Source: Alphaproteobacteria bacterium (GTDB lineage Bacteria; Pseudomonadota; Alphaproteobacteria; RF32; CAG-239). Taken from it: a stretch of DNA of 47,977 nt. Shown here in pieces: positions 14,768-23,376 of this stretch. The notes under the pieces were generated by a model. That model did no database searches. It was given only the letters and a program-made list of their open reading frames with translations, and was not told the DNA's origin. The position numbers and the translations under genes were made by a program. The stretch spans positions 1-47,977 of the forward strand of contig JAFUTN010000013.1 of the NCBI GenBank assembly GCA_017484225.1. Reading direction: 5' to 3'. The stretch's first letter is position 1. Each line of letters opens with the position of its first letter.

Positions 14768-15607
14768 TCATTCAAAAATCCACTCAATCATATTTTCGTT
14801 ATCATTACTTGTCGCCGCATCAGCCTCCGGTAGAGAGTAACGAATACGCTCACAAAAGCCATATATTTCTTTATAATTAAATCCGCATCCCAACGAATTT
14901 TCAATGCATTTTCCTTCTTTTCCCAAATATCCGTCTCCGCAATTACCAACACATCCGATTCCTCTTTTTATGTAATTGTCGCAAGTTCCACACATTTCTC
15001 TGTTACTGCTTGAACAACCGGACATCTTCGTCAAGTTTGGAAAAGGATCTCCGGAAAATTCAACATTTTTGCCTTCCGGCAGACCGACATAATTTAGTTT
15101 GGTGTCATAAATGAAAGCTTGATCACCGATTTTTTTTATATTAGGTAAGTCAACGCTTTCTAATTTTGTGGCAGCAAAAAAAGCCATAGTTTGTATATTT
15201 TCAACATTTGTCATATCAATGCTTGTCAAAGAGTCTGTGCGTGAAAATGCTCCATTATTAATATTTTTAACATCTTTCATTCCGGTTACGCTTTGCAAAT
15301 TATGAGCATCTTGAAAAGCATCTTTTCCAATAGTCATAATGTTGTCTTCAACCACCAGATTTGTAATTTGCTGAAGATAGTCTTCCCAAGGACGATTCCC
15401 CGGCTCCTCACTACAATTTCTACCAGAGCAATTATAGTTTTTCATAATAACATTTTCAGCACCTTCTTTGGCAGAAATTGTCATTGTGCCATCAGAACTT
15501 AAGCTCCATAAACACGTTCCGTTATCGTTGCAAGTCCCGCTGACAGGTGAATTGGCCTGTGCGGAAAAAATCATAAATAAAGTAACACAAAAAAACAAAT
15601 GTCTCAT
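14768..15607 (-). CDS. Secreted BspA-type LRR protein, class A unit 2
   Basis: A 279-residue exported protein with signal peptide MRHLFFCVTLFMIFSAQA and mature start NSPVSGTCNDNGTCLWSLSS. An ordered set of LRR_5 repeats follows (IGKDAFQDAHNLQSVTGM, INNGAFSRTDSLTSIDM, IQTMAFFAATKLESVDL, IGDQAFIYDTKLNYVGL), about 23 residues each. Then come a Cys-rich region (CGTCDNYIKRGIGCVGNCGDG, in part) and the shared tail RYSLPEAD, TSNDNEN, IEWIFE. The start at 15607 has AAAGGA 8 nt upstream; a longer frame from 15652 runs back into the leader terminator and is unlikely. It faces LRR unit B1 tail to tail. The leader is at 15642-15825. Confidence 0.8.
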   Translation of the reverse strand: MRHLFFCVTLFMIFSAQANSPVSGTCNDNGTCLWSLSSDGTMTISAKEGAENVIMKNYNCSGRNCSEEPGNRPWEDYLQQITNLVVEDNIMTIGKDAFQDAHNLQSVTGMKDVKNINNGAFSRTDSLTSIDMTNVENIQTMAFFAATKLESVDLPNIKKIGDQAFIYDTKLNYVGLPEGKNVEFSGDPFPNLTKMSGCSSSNREMCGTCDNYIKRGIGCVGNCGDGYLGKEGKCIENSLGCGFNYKEIYGFCERIRYSLPEADAATSNDNENMIEWIFE

Positions 15608-15641
15608 CTCAAACATCCTTTCATTAATAAAAAAAGTTAAT

Positions 15642-15825
15642 AAAAAAGCCACCTAAATGGTGGGCGGATGTTGACAAACCGTATACTTGCGACCGGCTCA
15701 GCCTATTCGGCATTACCTTATTTGGCTGACATCCGCTCAACAGCGAATACCAGCATTTAAAGTCGTTTGCACGACTACAAGTATAAAGGGTTGTCACGCC
15801 CTGGAGTATGCTTATTTCACACTCT
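15642..15825 (-). promoter_or_regulatory. Structured 5' leader with terminator, class A copy 2
   Basis: Same plan as copy 1. The AGTGTG/CATACT hairpin is followed by AGGGCGT...AACCCT. Helix a is TATACTTG/CAAGTATA (15778-15785 with 15682-15689). An insert hairpin (AGTCGT-GCAA-ACGACT) follows. Helix b is GCGGATGT/ACATCCGC (15729-15736 with 15664-15671). The inner hairpin is CAGCC/GGCTG, differing from the other copies. The terminator is CCACC/GGTGG plus six Ts at 15642-15663. The block ACGGTTT...AACATCCGCCCACC just before the terminator is nearly invariant across the three copies. Confidence 0.75.
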
Positions 15826-15831
15826 GCGCTG

Positions 15832-15860
15832 ATGATAGCAAAAAAGATTATTTTTGTAAA
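15832..15860 (-). promoter_or_regulatory. Promoter of class A unit 2
   Basis: TTTACA (15855-15860) and TATCAT (15832-15837) on minus with a 17-nt spacer, directly before the leader. Confidence 0.65.
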
Positions 15861-15880
15861 GGCGTATTGTGACTAAGACA

Positions 15881-15910
15881 AAATAAAACAAGCCCCGATA
15901 AGGGGCTTGT
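15881..15910 (-). terminator. Terminator of the pheST-proS operon
   Basis: On minus, CAAGCCCC-TTATC-GGGGCTTG is followed by TTTTATTT, 15 bp after the proS stop. Confidence 0.9.
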
Positions 15911-15923
15911 TGATTAAATGCAC

Positions 15924-17441
15924 CTAATAGCTTCTGGCATAAATCACATCAAGCGTTGCTTCTTTGCCGGTAAGCAAACACTTGCCGGTGGTTCCGCTTT
16001 GGTCAAACGGAATGCATCTGATAGTTATTTTCATTGATTTCAAAATTTCTTCCGTTGCCGTATCGCCGCACCATTTTCCGCGCACAAAGGCAACTTTTCC
16101 TTGCTTACCGTCTTCAATCCATTCGTTTGAATTGGCAAAATAAGCGGCAAAATCTTCCGGTGATGTAATATCAGTGCGAATATTCTGTTCTAAGCGCGCT
16201 TTGGCCTTTTCATACATCTGATGTTGTAATTCTTCCAAGCGTTTACCGACATTTGCCACAAACTCATCGGAGTTCATAATTTTTTTGCCTTCCGGCGTAT
16301 TCAGATAAATACGCTCTTTGAGCATAAGCCCGTTGTTATCAACATCACGCGGACCGATTTCGCACACCATCGGTGCGCCTTTTCTAATCCATTCCCACGA
16401 CTTATCAACACTCGGCTTATCGCGAGAGTCAACCTTGACACGGATTTTTTCGCCGAAAGAAGTCTGATTTTTGAGCTGTTTTTGCAAGTTTTCAATATAT
16501 GCCGAAACCTTTTCTTTATCTTCCGGTTTTTTGAAAATCGGCACAATCACAATTTGATACGGTGCAATACACGGCGGCACAACCATTCCGTCATCATCCG
16601 CGTGGCACATAATTACACCGCCGATTAAACGGGTGGAAACACCCCACGAGCTTGTGTAAGCATATTCTTGAGCATTGTTTTGATTTACAAACTTAATATC
16701 TGCCGACTTAGCAAAATTCTGCCCCAGAAAGTGCGAAGTTCCGGCTTGCAAGGCCTTTCCGTCCTGCATCATCGCCTCAATGCAGTAAGTATCAATCGCC
16801 CCCGGAAATTTTTCGTGTTCAGGTTTTTTGCCGACCAAAACCGGCATAGCCAAAGCATTTTCCGACACATCACGATATACTTCCAACATTCGTTTTGTCT
16901 CATCTTCAGCCTCTTTTGCATTTGCATGAACGGTATGCCCTTCTTGCCACAAAAATTCACGCGTGCGCAAAAACAAACGCGGACGCATTTCCCAACGCAC
17001 AACATTTGCCCATTGATTTAACAAAATCGGCAAATCACGATACGATTTAACCCATTTTGAAAATGAATCGGCAATAATTGTTTCCGAAGTCGGGCGCACA
17101 ATCAGCGGTTCGTCCAATGGTGATGAGGGTTTCAATTTTCCGTCTTCGTTGACTAAGCGTGAGTGTGTTACCACCGCCATTTCTTTGGCAAAACCCTCAA
17201 CGTGATCGGCCTCTTTTTGGAAAAACGAGAGTGGAATAAACATCGGAAAATAATAATTTTCGTGTCCGGTTTCCTTAATTTGCTCGTCCATAACGCGTTG
17301 AATGCGCTCCCAAATTCCGTAGCCCCAAGCCTTGATTACCATGCAACCCGGAGAAGACGAATTTTCAGCCATATCGGCTTCGGAAACAACTTCCTGATAC
17401 CATTGCGGATAATTTGCCTTACGCGTAGTTCTCATTGCCAT
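15924..17441 (-). CDS. proS: Prolyl-tRNA synthetase, archaeal/eukaryotic type
   Basis: A 505-residue class II synthetase that charges tRNA-Pro. Class II motif 2 is seen as RTREFLWQEGHT, with RPTSE shortly before it. The anticodon-binding domain is near 290-395, and a C-terminal extension ends in DVIYARSY. The terminal Tyr and this extension mark the archaeal/eukaryotic (type 3) form, which lacks the large editing insertion of E. coli ProRS. Most alphaproteobacteria use the bacterial form, so this gene may have been acquired. The start has AGGAG 8 nt upstream, 11 bp after pheT. It is the last gene of the rpmI-rplT-pheS-pheT-proS block. Confidence 0.93.
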   Translation of the reverse strand: MAMRTTRKANYPQWYQEVVSEADMAENSSSPGCMVIKAWGYGIWERIQRVMDEQIKETGHENYYFPMFIPLSFFQKEADHVEGFAKEMAVVTHSRLVNEDGKLKPSSPLDEPLIVRPTSETIIADSFSKWVKSYRDLPILLNQWANVVRWEMRPRLFLRTREFLWQEGHTVHANAKEAEDETKRMLEVYRDVSENALAMPVLVGKKPEHEKFPGAIDTYCIEAMMQDGKALQAGTSHFLGQNFAKSADIKFVNQNNAQEYAYTSSWGVSTRLIGGVIMCHADDDGMVVPPCIAPYQIVIVPIFKKPEDKEKVSAYIENLQKQLKNQTSFGEKIRVKVDSRDKPSVDKSWEWIRKGAPMVCEIGPRDVDNNGLMLKERIYLNTPEGKKIMNSDEFVANVGKRLEELQHQMYEKAKARLEQNIRTDITSPEDFAAYFANSNEWIEDGKQGKVAFVRGKWCGDTATEEILKSMKITIRCIPFDQSGTTGKCLLTGKEATLDVIYARSY

Positions 17442-17452
17442 GTTTTTAGCTC

Positions 17453-19837
17453 CTATCTAAGTTCACCGCCGGTTTTTTTGCCGACTTCAACAATTACTTT
17501 GTTCATTAAATTCTCAATATCCTTATCGGTAAATGTTTGCTCAATCGGTTGGAATGTTAAGCTGATTGCCAAAGATTTTTTGCCTGAAGGCAGATTTTCA
17601 CCTTCATAAACATCAAAGATTCTGACGTCTGTAATGTGATTTCTGTCAGCATTTTTAGCAGCAGCGATTAATGAAGCCGCAGAAATGTTTTTATCAACAA
17701 CAAAGGCTAAATCTTTATCTACCGGTTGAAATGCCGAAAGCTCCAATTTTTTACGCGCTTTAACCGATTTACGCGGCAGAGGAATATTATTTAAGTTAAC
17801 CTCAAAAGCCACCACGCGTTCTTTAATATCCAGCGCCTTCAAAATGCTCGGATGAATTTCGCCGAAATAAGCCAAAACATTTTTGCCCAAGCGAATTGTT
17901 CCGGAACGCCCCGGGTGATAATAACTCGGCGCATCTAACGTTATTTGCGGATTCTCATACGGACCTTTAGCTGCGGCAATAGCTGCCAAGGCATCGGCTT
18001 TAACATCAAATACATCATATTCTCTGGTGCTGTGCGACCAATCTTTTTTTGCCGTATTTCCGGCACGCACGCCGCTTGCCGCCGTAATCTGCTCATTCGG
18101 GTTACGACCGTAAAATTCCGGACCGACTTCAAACAATGCAACATTGGCATAACCTTTGGCAATATTGTTTTTTACGGCCGTCAACAAGTTAGGCAAAATT
18201 GACGGGCGCATTTCATCAAGCTCTTTAACAATCGGATTTTGCAATAAAATAGCTTCTTTTCCTTTACGGAAAAACTTAGCGATTTCACTGTCGGCAAAAC
18301 TCCAAGTTACGGTTTCATACATTCCGCGAGAGGCAAGTTCATGCTTAACAACTAAGGCATTATGCTGCTCAGGAAGAAGAATTTCTTTCGGCAATTTATC
18401 GTGCGGCAAAGATTGCGCCGGAATATTATCAAGCCCAATCATACGCACAACTTCTTCCACCAAATCGTGTTCGCCTTCAATGTCACCGCGCCAACTGGGT
18501 GTTACCGCCTTTATTTTGCCGTTTTCAAAGCTTACTTCAAAACCCAAGTTTTGTAAAATTTCCATAGACTTCTCTTTGGTTACCGGCATTCCGATAAAGC
18601 TTTCCAAACGCTCAGGACGAAGACAGGCAACCTGCGGTTTATACTCGTCTTCCGAGCCGACAACGGTTAATTCTGAAGCCTCACCACCGCAAATTTTCAA
18701 AATAAGAGAAGTGGCATAGTCAGAGCCTAAAATGTTTGATTTAGGGTCAACCCAGCGTTCGTAACGATAGCGCGAATCCGAATCAATTTGCAAATGACGG
18801 CCGGTATAGGCAATACACTCCGGCTTAAATAAAGCCGCTTCCAAAACAACGTTAACCGTATCTTCGGAGCAACCTTTACCAAGTCCGCCCATAACACCGC
18901 CAAGACACTGCACACCTTCATCATCACAAATTCCGAGTGATTTATCGTTCAAAACATATTCTTTTTCGTTAAGAGCCATAAATTTTTCGCCGTCTTTCGC
19001 CATTTTTACCACAATACCGCCTTTTAATTTATCGGCATCAAAAACATGCAAAGGACGAGCCATGTCGTAGCAAATATAGTTGGTAATATCTACAAGCGGA
19101 GAAATAGAACGCAGGCCGATAGCTTCCAAACGCTTTTTCATCCAATCCGGCGTTTTGGCATGATTATTAACGCCTTTGATATAGCGCGCGGTATAAACCG
19201 GACATTCAACCGGATTTTCTACCTTAACACTCACTGGATTGGCAAATTTTGCTTGCGGTTTTGCAATATTGAGCGGTTTTAATTTGCCAAGTCCTGCTGC
19301 TGCCAAATCACGGGCAATTCCACGCACACCTAAACATTCGGCACGATTCGGTGTGATGGAAACTTCAATCACCGGATCAATATCCAAAACTTCGGCAGCA
19401 GGTGCGCCAATCGGAGTGTCTGCCGGCAATTCAATAATTGCATCATGTGCAGTGCCGATACCGATTTCATCAACCGCACACATCATTCCGCAGCTTTCAA
19501 CTCCGCGAATAGTGGCGCGTTTCAAACGCTCATTAAAGAGCGGAATCAATGTTCCCTCACGCGCAAAAATTCCGACCAATCCTGTATGCACATTCGGTGC
19601 ACCGCAAACAACCTGATATTTGTTTGAGCCGTCATTTACGCACAAAACGTGCAGTTTATCGGCATCAGGATGATTTTCAACACTTTCAATGCGCGCGCTG
19701 ACAAACTCTTTTAATCCCTCAGACGGATCAAAAACTTCTTCCACTTCCAAGCCGATTCTGGTGAGGGTTTCGCTGATTGTTTTTAAATCAGCATTTGTTT
19801 CTAAATGTTCTTTAAGCCAAGATAAAGTAAATTTCAT
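17453..19837 (-). CDS. pheT: Phenylalanyl-tRNA synthetase beta subunit
   Basis: A 794-residue large subunit of the (alpha-beta)2 enzyme, the usual full length. The domain order is an N-terminal EMAP/OB tRNA-binding domain (about 40-150), the B3/B4 editing domain (about 210-380, HVFDADKL), B5 (about 400-475, VTPSWRGDIEGEHDLVEEV), a catalytic-like core, and a C-terminal ferredoxin-fold anticodon-binding domain (about 700-794, DVRIFDVYEGENLPSGKKSL in part). The ATG overlaps the pheS stop by 4 bp, so translation is coupled. Confidence 0.96.
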   Translation of the reverse strand: MKFTLSWLKEHLETNADLKTISETLTRIGLEVEEVFDPSEGLKEFVSARIESVENHPDADKLHVLCVNDGSNKYQVVCGAPNVHTGLVGIFAREGTLIPLFNERLKRATIRGVESCGMMCAVDEIGIGTAHDAIIELPADTPIGAPAAEVLDIDPVIEVSITPNRAECLGVRGIARDLAAAGLGKLKPLNIAKPQAKFANPVSVKVENPVECPVYTARYIKGVNNHAKTPDWMKKRLEAIGLRSISPLVDITNYICYDMARPLHVFDADKLKGGIVVKMAKDGEKFMALNEKEYVLNDKSLGICDDEGVQCLGGVMGGLGKGCSEDTVNVVLEAALFKPECIAYTGRHLQIDSDSRYRYERWVDPKSNILGSDYATSLILKICGGEASELTVVGSEDEYKPQVACLRPERLESFIGMPVTKEKSMEILQNLGFEVSFENGKIKAVTPSWRGDIEGEHDLVEEVVRMIGLDNIPAQSLPHDKLPKEILLPEQHNALVVKHELASRGMYETVTWSFADSEIAKFFRKGKEAILLQNPIVKELDEMRPSILPNLLTAVKNNIAKGYANVALFEVGPEFYGRNPNEQITAASGVRAGNTAKKDWSHSTREYDVFDVKADALAAIAAAKGPYENPQITLDAPSYYHPGRSGTIRLGKNVLAYFGEIHPSILKALDIKERVVAFEVNLNNIPLPRKSVKARKKLELSAFQPVDKDLAFVVDKNISAASLIAAAKNADRNHITDVRIFDVYEGENLPSGKKSLAISLTFQPIEQTFTDKDIENLMNKVIVEVGKKTGGELR

Positions 19838-20943
19838 CGTGCAAGTCCTCCGTTATCGCTAAGTCCGCCGGTCATTGAAGAAAAATCAAGCGGAGTGAAC
19901 CCATAGTGTTTGAGCCAACGCACATCAGATTCAAAGAATGTGCGCAAATCCGGAATACCGTATTTTAACATAGCCAAACGGTCAATTCCCATACCGAAAG
20001 CAAAGCCCTGATACTCATCAGGATTAATGCCGCCGGCTCTTAAAACATTAGGATGAACCATTCCGCAACCCAGCACCTCAAGCCAATCTGTTCCGGCACC
20101 GATTTTAAGTTCGGTTTTGGTTTTTAAGCAACCGATATCCATTTCCGCCGAAGGTTCGGTAAACGGAAAATACGAAGGGCGATAACGCACCGGCAGTTCA
20201 TCAAGCTCAAAAAAGGCTTTCATAAAATCATATAAGCAACCTTTTAAGTGCGCCATCGTGATATTTTTATCAATCACCAAGCCCTCAACCTGATGAAACA
20301 TCGGGGTATGAGTTGCATCATAATCCGAACGATAAGTGCGCCCCGGTGCAATAATGCGGATAGGAGGTCGTTGATTTTCCATTGTGCGGATTTGCATACC
20401 CGAAGTGTGGGTGCGCACAACATAGGCGCTATCCATATCAAACGGCTGATTAGGATTGTTATTGATGTAAAATGTATCTTGCATTTGGCGGGCAGGATGA
20501 TTTGCCGGCATATTCAGCGCATTAAAATTATGAAATTGGTCTTCAATATCCGGACCTTTGGCAACATCAAATCCCATTTGCCCGAAAATAGCAACAACTT
20601 CCTCATAAATTTTAGAAACAGGATGGATTCGTCCTTGTTGCTCCGGACGAACCGGTAAAGTAACATCAACGGTTTCGGTTTTGAGCTTTTCATCAAGAGC
20701 TTTTGCCTCTAAAATGTTTTTTTGTGCTTCCAGTGCTTTTTCAACTTCACTTTTCACGATATTTAATTGTTTTCCGAGGGCAATTTTTTCTTCTGTCGGA
20801 AGAGCTCCTAACCCTTTCATTAATTCGGTTAATTTCCCTTTTTTGCCTAAGACGGCAACACGGGTTTCTTCTAACTGTTTTATGTCGGCGGCTGAAGATA
20901 TTTCATTCAGCGCTTCCGCTTTTAATTGTTCTAAATTTTCCAT
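19834..20943 (-). CDS. pheS: Phenylalanyl-tRNA synthetase alpha subunit
   Basis: A 369-residue catalytic subunit. An N-terminal coiled coil (about 1-90) is followed by the class II core: motif 2 (YRSDYDATHTPMFHQVEG) and motif 3 (GFAFGMGIDRLAMLKYGI). I start at the ATG at 20943 (MENLEQLKAEAL), with AAGG 9 nt upstream. An in-frame ATG at 20970 has no ribosome binding site and falls at the foot of the upstream terminator. The hairpin at 20971-21013 separates it from rplT and may attenuate expression. Confidence 0.95.
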   Translation of the reverse strand: MENLEQLKAEALNEISSAADIKQLEETRVAVLGKKGKLTELMKGLGALPTEEKIALGKQLNIVKSEVEKALEAQKNILEAKALDEKLKTETVDVTLPVRPEQQGRIHPVSKIYEEVVAIFGQMGFDVAKGPDIEDQFHNFNALNMPANHPARQMQDTFYINNNPNQPFDMDSAYVVRTHTSGMQIRTMENQRPPIRIIAPGRTYRSDYDATHTPMFHQVEGLVIDKNITMAHLKGCLYDFMKAFFELDELPVRYRPSYFPFTEPSAEMDIGCLKTKTELKIGAGTDWLEVLGCGMVHPNVLRAGGINPDEYQGFAFGMGIDRLAMLKYGIPDLRTFFESDVRWLKHYGFTPLDFSSMTGGLSDNGGLAR

Positions 20944-20970
20944 CAATAACAACCTTATTAAATTCTTCAT

Positions 20971-21013
20971 AAAATAAAAAGAGCAGCCAAAGGAAACGCC
21001 CTTGTGCTAACTC
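20971..21013 (-). terminator. Terminator/attenuator between rplT and pheS
   Basis: On minus, an imperfect stem (GAG..AGC..AAGG with CCTT..GCT..CTC) is followed by TTTTTATTTT, ending about 30 nt before pheS. It probably trims read-through from rplT. A Phe-responsive attenuator is possible, but no Phe-rich leader peptide is evident. Confidence 0.6.
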
Positions 21014-21047
21014 TTTTTTATTTTGTCTTAAAATATCTGTATATGTT

Positions 21048-21407
21048 TTATTTCTTAAGAGCTGCTTTGGCAGTTTCCACCAACTTAGCAAATGCTTGGG
21101 GCTCCTTCAAAGCAAGATCAGCGAGAACCTTACGATCCAATTCAACGCCGGCTTTCATGAGCCCGCTGATAAATCGGGAGTAAGTCATATCATGGATACG
21201 TGTTGCAGCATTGATACGTTGAATCCACAAAGAACGGAAAGATCTTTTCTTTGCTTTTCTGTCGCGGTAAGCATATTGCAGACCTTTTTCAACCTTTTCA
21301 ACAGCAACTCTGAATACATTTTTATTACGACCTCTGTAACCTTTAGCCATATCCAAAATTTTTTTATGGCGAGCGTGAGCGGTCAAACCTCTTTTAACAC
21401 GAGACAT
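21048..21407 (-). CDS. rplT: 50S ribosomal protein L20
   Basis: A 119-residue L20 with the strongly basic N-terminus ([20 protein letters not shown]) and the conserved GYRGR.KNVFRVA and RDRK.KKR.FR blocks. It binds 23S rRNA early in 50S assembly. It lies 15 bp after rpmI with AGGGAGG just upstream. In many bacteria L20 represses its own operon; here infC is elsewhere (30907). Confidence 0.97.
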   Translation of the reverse strand: MSRVKRGLTAHARHKKILDMAKGYRGRNKNVFRVAVEKVEKGLQYAYRDRKAKKRSFRSLWIQRINAATRIHDMTYSRFISGLMKAGVELDRKVLADLALKEPQAFAKLVETAKAALKK

Positions 21408-21422
21408 ATCTAATCCTCCCTC

Positions 21423-21617
21423 TTAAATAAACGGTAAAAACTTTTTAACAAACTTGTTAGCGGCTGCAATAATTTTAGAACCGCGAGCTTGTCTTTTTTG
21501 TTTTGTCGGCTTGTTGAAGAGAAGGTGTCTCTTGAACGAATGGTTTCTTTTTAATTTACCTGTTCCGGTAACGCTAAAGCGTTTAGCGGCGGCTTTTTTA
21601 GTTTTTATTTTCGGCAT
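21423..21617 (-). CDS. rpmI: 50S ribosomal protein L35
   Basis: A 64-residue L35 ([20 protein letters not shown]...). The start at 21617 has AAAGGG 6 nt upstream; a longer in-frame start at 21632 (MKGNK) overlaps that site and is rejected. It is the first gene of the rpmI-rplT-pheST-proS operon. Confidence 0.97.
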   Translation of the reverse strand: MPKIKTKKAAAKRFSVTGTGKLKRNHSFKRHLLFNKPTKQKRQARGSKIIAAANKFVKKFLPFI

Positions 21618-21696
21618 TTTATTCCCTTTCAAAATATATTGGAACTACACAAAGTTGTCAGGCATGCCATTTTCGCCCGAACAACCAAACAAGTGG

Positions 21697-21725
21697 GTTA
21701 TAAATCATATTGCAACAAATTGCAA
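21697..21725 (-). promoter_or_regulatory. Promoter of the rpmI operon
   Basis: TTGCAA (21720-21725) and TATAAC (21697-21702) on minus, 17-nt spacer. It diverges from the class B promoter whose -35 begins 12 bp away at 21737. The 5' leader to rpmI is about 70 nt, long enough for L20 autoregulation. Confidence 0.6.
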
Positions 21726-21736
21726 GTTTTTTTTGA

Positions 21737-21764
21737 TTGCAAAAGCAAATTAATTTGTTATGAT
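21737..21764 (+). promoter_or_regulatory. Promoter of class B unit 2 with palindromic spacer
   Basis: TTGCAA (21737-21742), a 16-nt spacer and TATGAT (21759-21764). The spacer contains CAAATT-AATTTG, a perfect palindrome in the same place as the one in the 13613 promoter. Confidence 0.65.
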
Positions 21765-21770
21765 TGAGAT

Positions 21771-22014
21771 ATGGCGAGAATAATTTTGCCAAGAACCCGA
21801 AAAAGGGGTTCGGAGCTTTGAACGGCTTTTATCCATTACGGTGCAATATACATCGTCAGTTTCCGAATATTTTGCGGAGACAATATATTTTCCCCAAACA
21901 TTTTGGTTGGGGAGTCTGTGGCGTATGTTCAGGTTTTTGCTAAAGGCCATGGAAGTCATTTTAATGGATATGATTGTTCAACTCTCCGACCGTCCTTTTG
22001 AGGCGGATTTTTTA
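21771..22014 (+). promoter_or_regulatory. Structured 5' leader with terminator, class B copy 2
   Basis: The same conserved blocks as the copy at 13647. Helix a is TATCCATTA/TAATGGATA (21830-21838 with 21962-21970), replacing TATCAGGTG/CACCTGATA of copy 1, so all changes are compensated. The CCCC/GGGG hairpin is extended to CCCCAA/TTGGGG. The terminator CCG.CCT/AGGCGG with T-run is at 21990-22014, about 20 nt before the GGAG of the gene. The open frame that runs across the leader from 21841 is not coding. Confidence 0.75.
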
Positions 22015-22044
22015 TTTTTAAATTTGCAAAAAAGGAGAAAAATG

Positions 22045-22740
22045 ATGAAAAAAATTGTGTTGATGTTTGGGGTTGTTGTGTGTTTTGCCGGTGAGAGTTT
22101 AGCCGAAACATGGAATTGCGGACCGGCAACTAATGGAGTATACAGCGACAGCGTTAAATGCACCTATGATGAAGCAAGTAAAACTCTTACTATTTCAGGA
22201 GATGGTCCGATGGGAGACTATTACTATACAGAAGATAATACATCAAATGCACCGTGGAAAAATAAAGACATTGTTCATGCGGTTATTGAGGGCAATGTAA
22301 CCAGTATCGGAGACAGAGTTTTTAAACATGCACGTAATTTGCAAGATATAACGGGAACTGAAAATATAACTTCTGTCGGCGATGTTGCATTTTATAATGC
22401 CGCTTCTTTGATAAGTATTGACTTACCGAATGTGCAAAATTTAGGAAAATGGGCATTTTCAGGAAATTCAAGCTTGGAATTTGCCGGAATTCCCGAAGGT
22501 GTTGCATTCGGAACAGAGGTATTTAGAGGTTCAAAAATTTCAAACTGCCAAAATACAGGAAAATGCGGCAGTTGCGGAGATAAATTTGTGCAAGCCGGAG
22601 CCGGATGTGTGGATAAATGTTATAAAGATTATATGCCATGCTCCGGATATTGCTGTCTGCGCACACGCTATACCATACCGGAAGCCGACGAAGTAACATC
22701 AAATGATAATGAAAACACGATTGAATGGATTTTTGAATAA
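22045..22740 (+). CDS. Secreted BspA-type LRR protein, class B unit 2
   Basis: A 231-residue exported protein with signal peptide MKKIVLMFGVVVCFAGESLA and mature start ETWNCGPATNGVYSDSVKC. The cap has LTISGDGPMGDYYY, followed by a few LRR_5 repeats (IGDRVFKHARNLQDITG, VGDVAFYNAASLISIDL, LGKWAFSGNSSLEFAGI). A Cys-rich segment has CGSCGDKFVQAGAGC, CYKDYMPCSGYCC, and the tail is RYTIPEAD, TSNDNEN, IEWIFE. I choose the second of two adjacent ATGs (22042, 22045) for its 7-nt distance from GGAG. It converges on the dipeptidase gene 17 bp downstream. Confidence 0.8.
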   Translation: MKKIVLMFGVVVCFAGESLAETWNCGPATNGVYSDSVKCTYDEASKTLTISGDGPMGDYYYTEDNTSNAPWKNKDIVHAVIEGNVTSIGDRVFKHARNLQDITGTENITSVGDVAFYNAASLISIDLPNVQNLGKWAFSGNSSLEFAGIPEGVAFGTEVFRGSKISNCQNTGKCGSCGDKFVQAGAGCVDKCYKDYMPCSGYCCLRTRYTIPEADEVTSNDNENTIEWIFE

Positions 22741-22757
22741 AGAGTCATCCTCGGTTA

Positions 22758-23354
22758 TTACTTCCATTCTACGACCGGATAATTTTCCCAATCTGCTATG
22801 TTGTAGTGCCACCATTCATGCGGAATTGAAGTAAATCCGTGTTCTTCCATCAGATTTTTCAAAAATTCGCGGTTTTGAATTTGTTTCGCACTTGCCTTAG
22901 TATAATCATGTCTTGCTTTTTGCAAATGCACGCTAAACTCCGAAAAATCTCCTTTCAGAACTTGTTCGGCATATCGCTTTTCATAAGCATCTATTTCTGT
23001 CGGATAATCTAAATTATTTCCGTCCATATCCGTCAAACACACATCAACTGCCGTTCCGTGACAGTGATTTGATTCTTTATAATCAGCCTTAAAGAATCCC
23101 TTTATCGGTATTATTTCCAGCATTTTTTGGTGAGCAATCGGCGGACGATAAGCATCACAAATACGCATTTTAAGCTTATTTTTTTCCAGAATCGGAACCA
23201 AAGAAAGTAAAGCTTCGGCCACTTTTTCATGCATATATGCATTGTTACCGAACCCGACAGTTTGATAAACAGCCTGCCCTACCATATTATTTTCACGAGC
23301 ATACATCATATCTATAATAAAATGCTCATCAGAAAATCTCAGCAAATTTTTCAT
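22758..23354 (-). CDS. ddpX: D-Ala-D-Ala dipeptidase (peptidase M15, VanX/DdpX-like)
   Basis: A 198-residue zinc dipeptidase that splits D-Ala-D-Ala, recycling or removing peptidoglycan precursors. Zinc and catalytic residues are present: CDAYRPP (Arg70), SNHCHGTAVD (His97, Asp104) and HEWWH (Glu180, His183). There is no signal peptide, so it is probably cytoplasmic. The start at 23354 has AAGGAG 5 nt upstream. It is the third gene after two ABC half-transporters, 22 bp away, hinting at a shared role with small peptides or cell-wall fragments. It is not evidence of vancomycin resistance, since vanH and vanA are absent. Confidence 0.88.
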   Translation of the reverse strand: MKNLLRFSDEHFIIDMMYARENNMVGQAVYQTVGFGNNAYMHEKVAEALLSLVPILEKNKLKMRICDAYRPPIAHQKMLEIIPIKGFFKADYKESNHCHGTAVDVCLTDMDGNNLDYPTEIDAYEKRYAEQVLKGDFSEFSVHLQKARHDYTKASAKQIQNREFLKNLMEEHGFTSIPHEWWHYNIADWENYPVVEWK

Positions 23355-23376
23355 TTTTTCTCCTTTTATAATATGC

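Noticed and set aside
22758..23354. vanX-type vancomycin resistance
   Set aside because: No vanH, vanA or vanRS; M15 dipeptidases also serve normal D-Ala-D-Ala metabolism.
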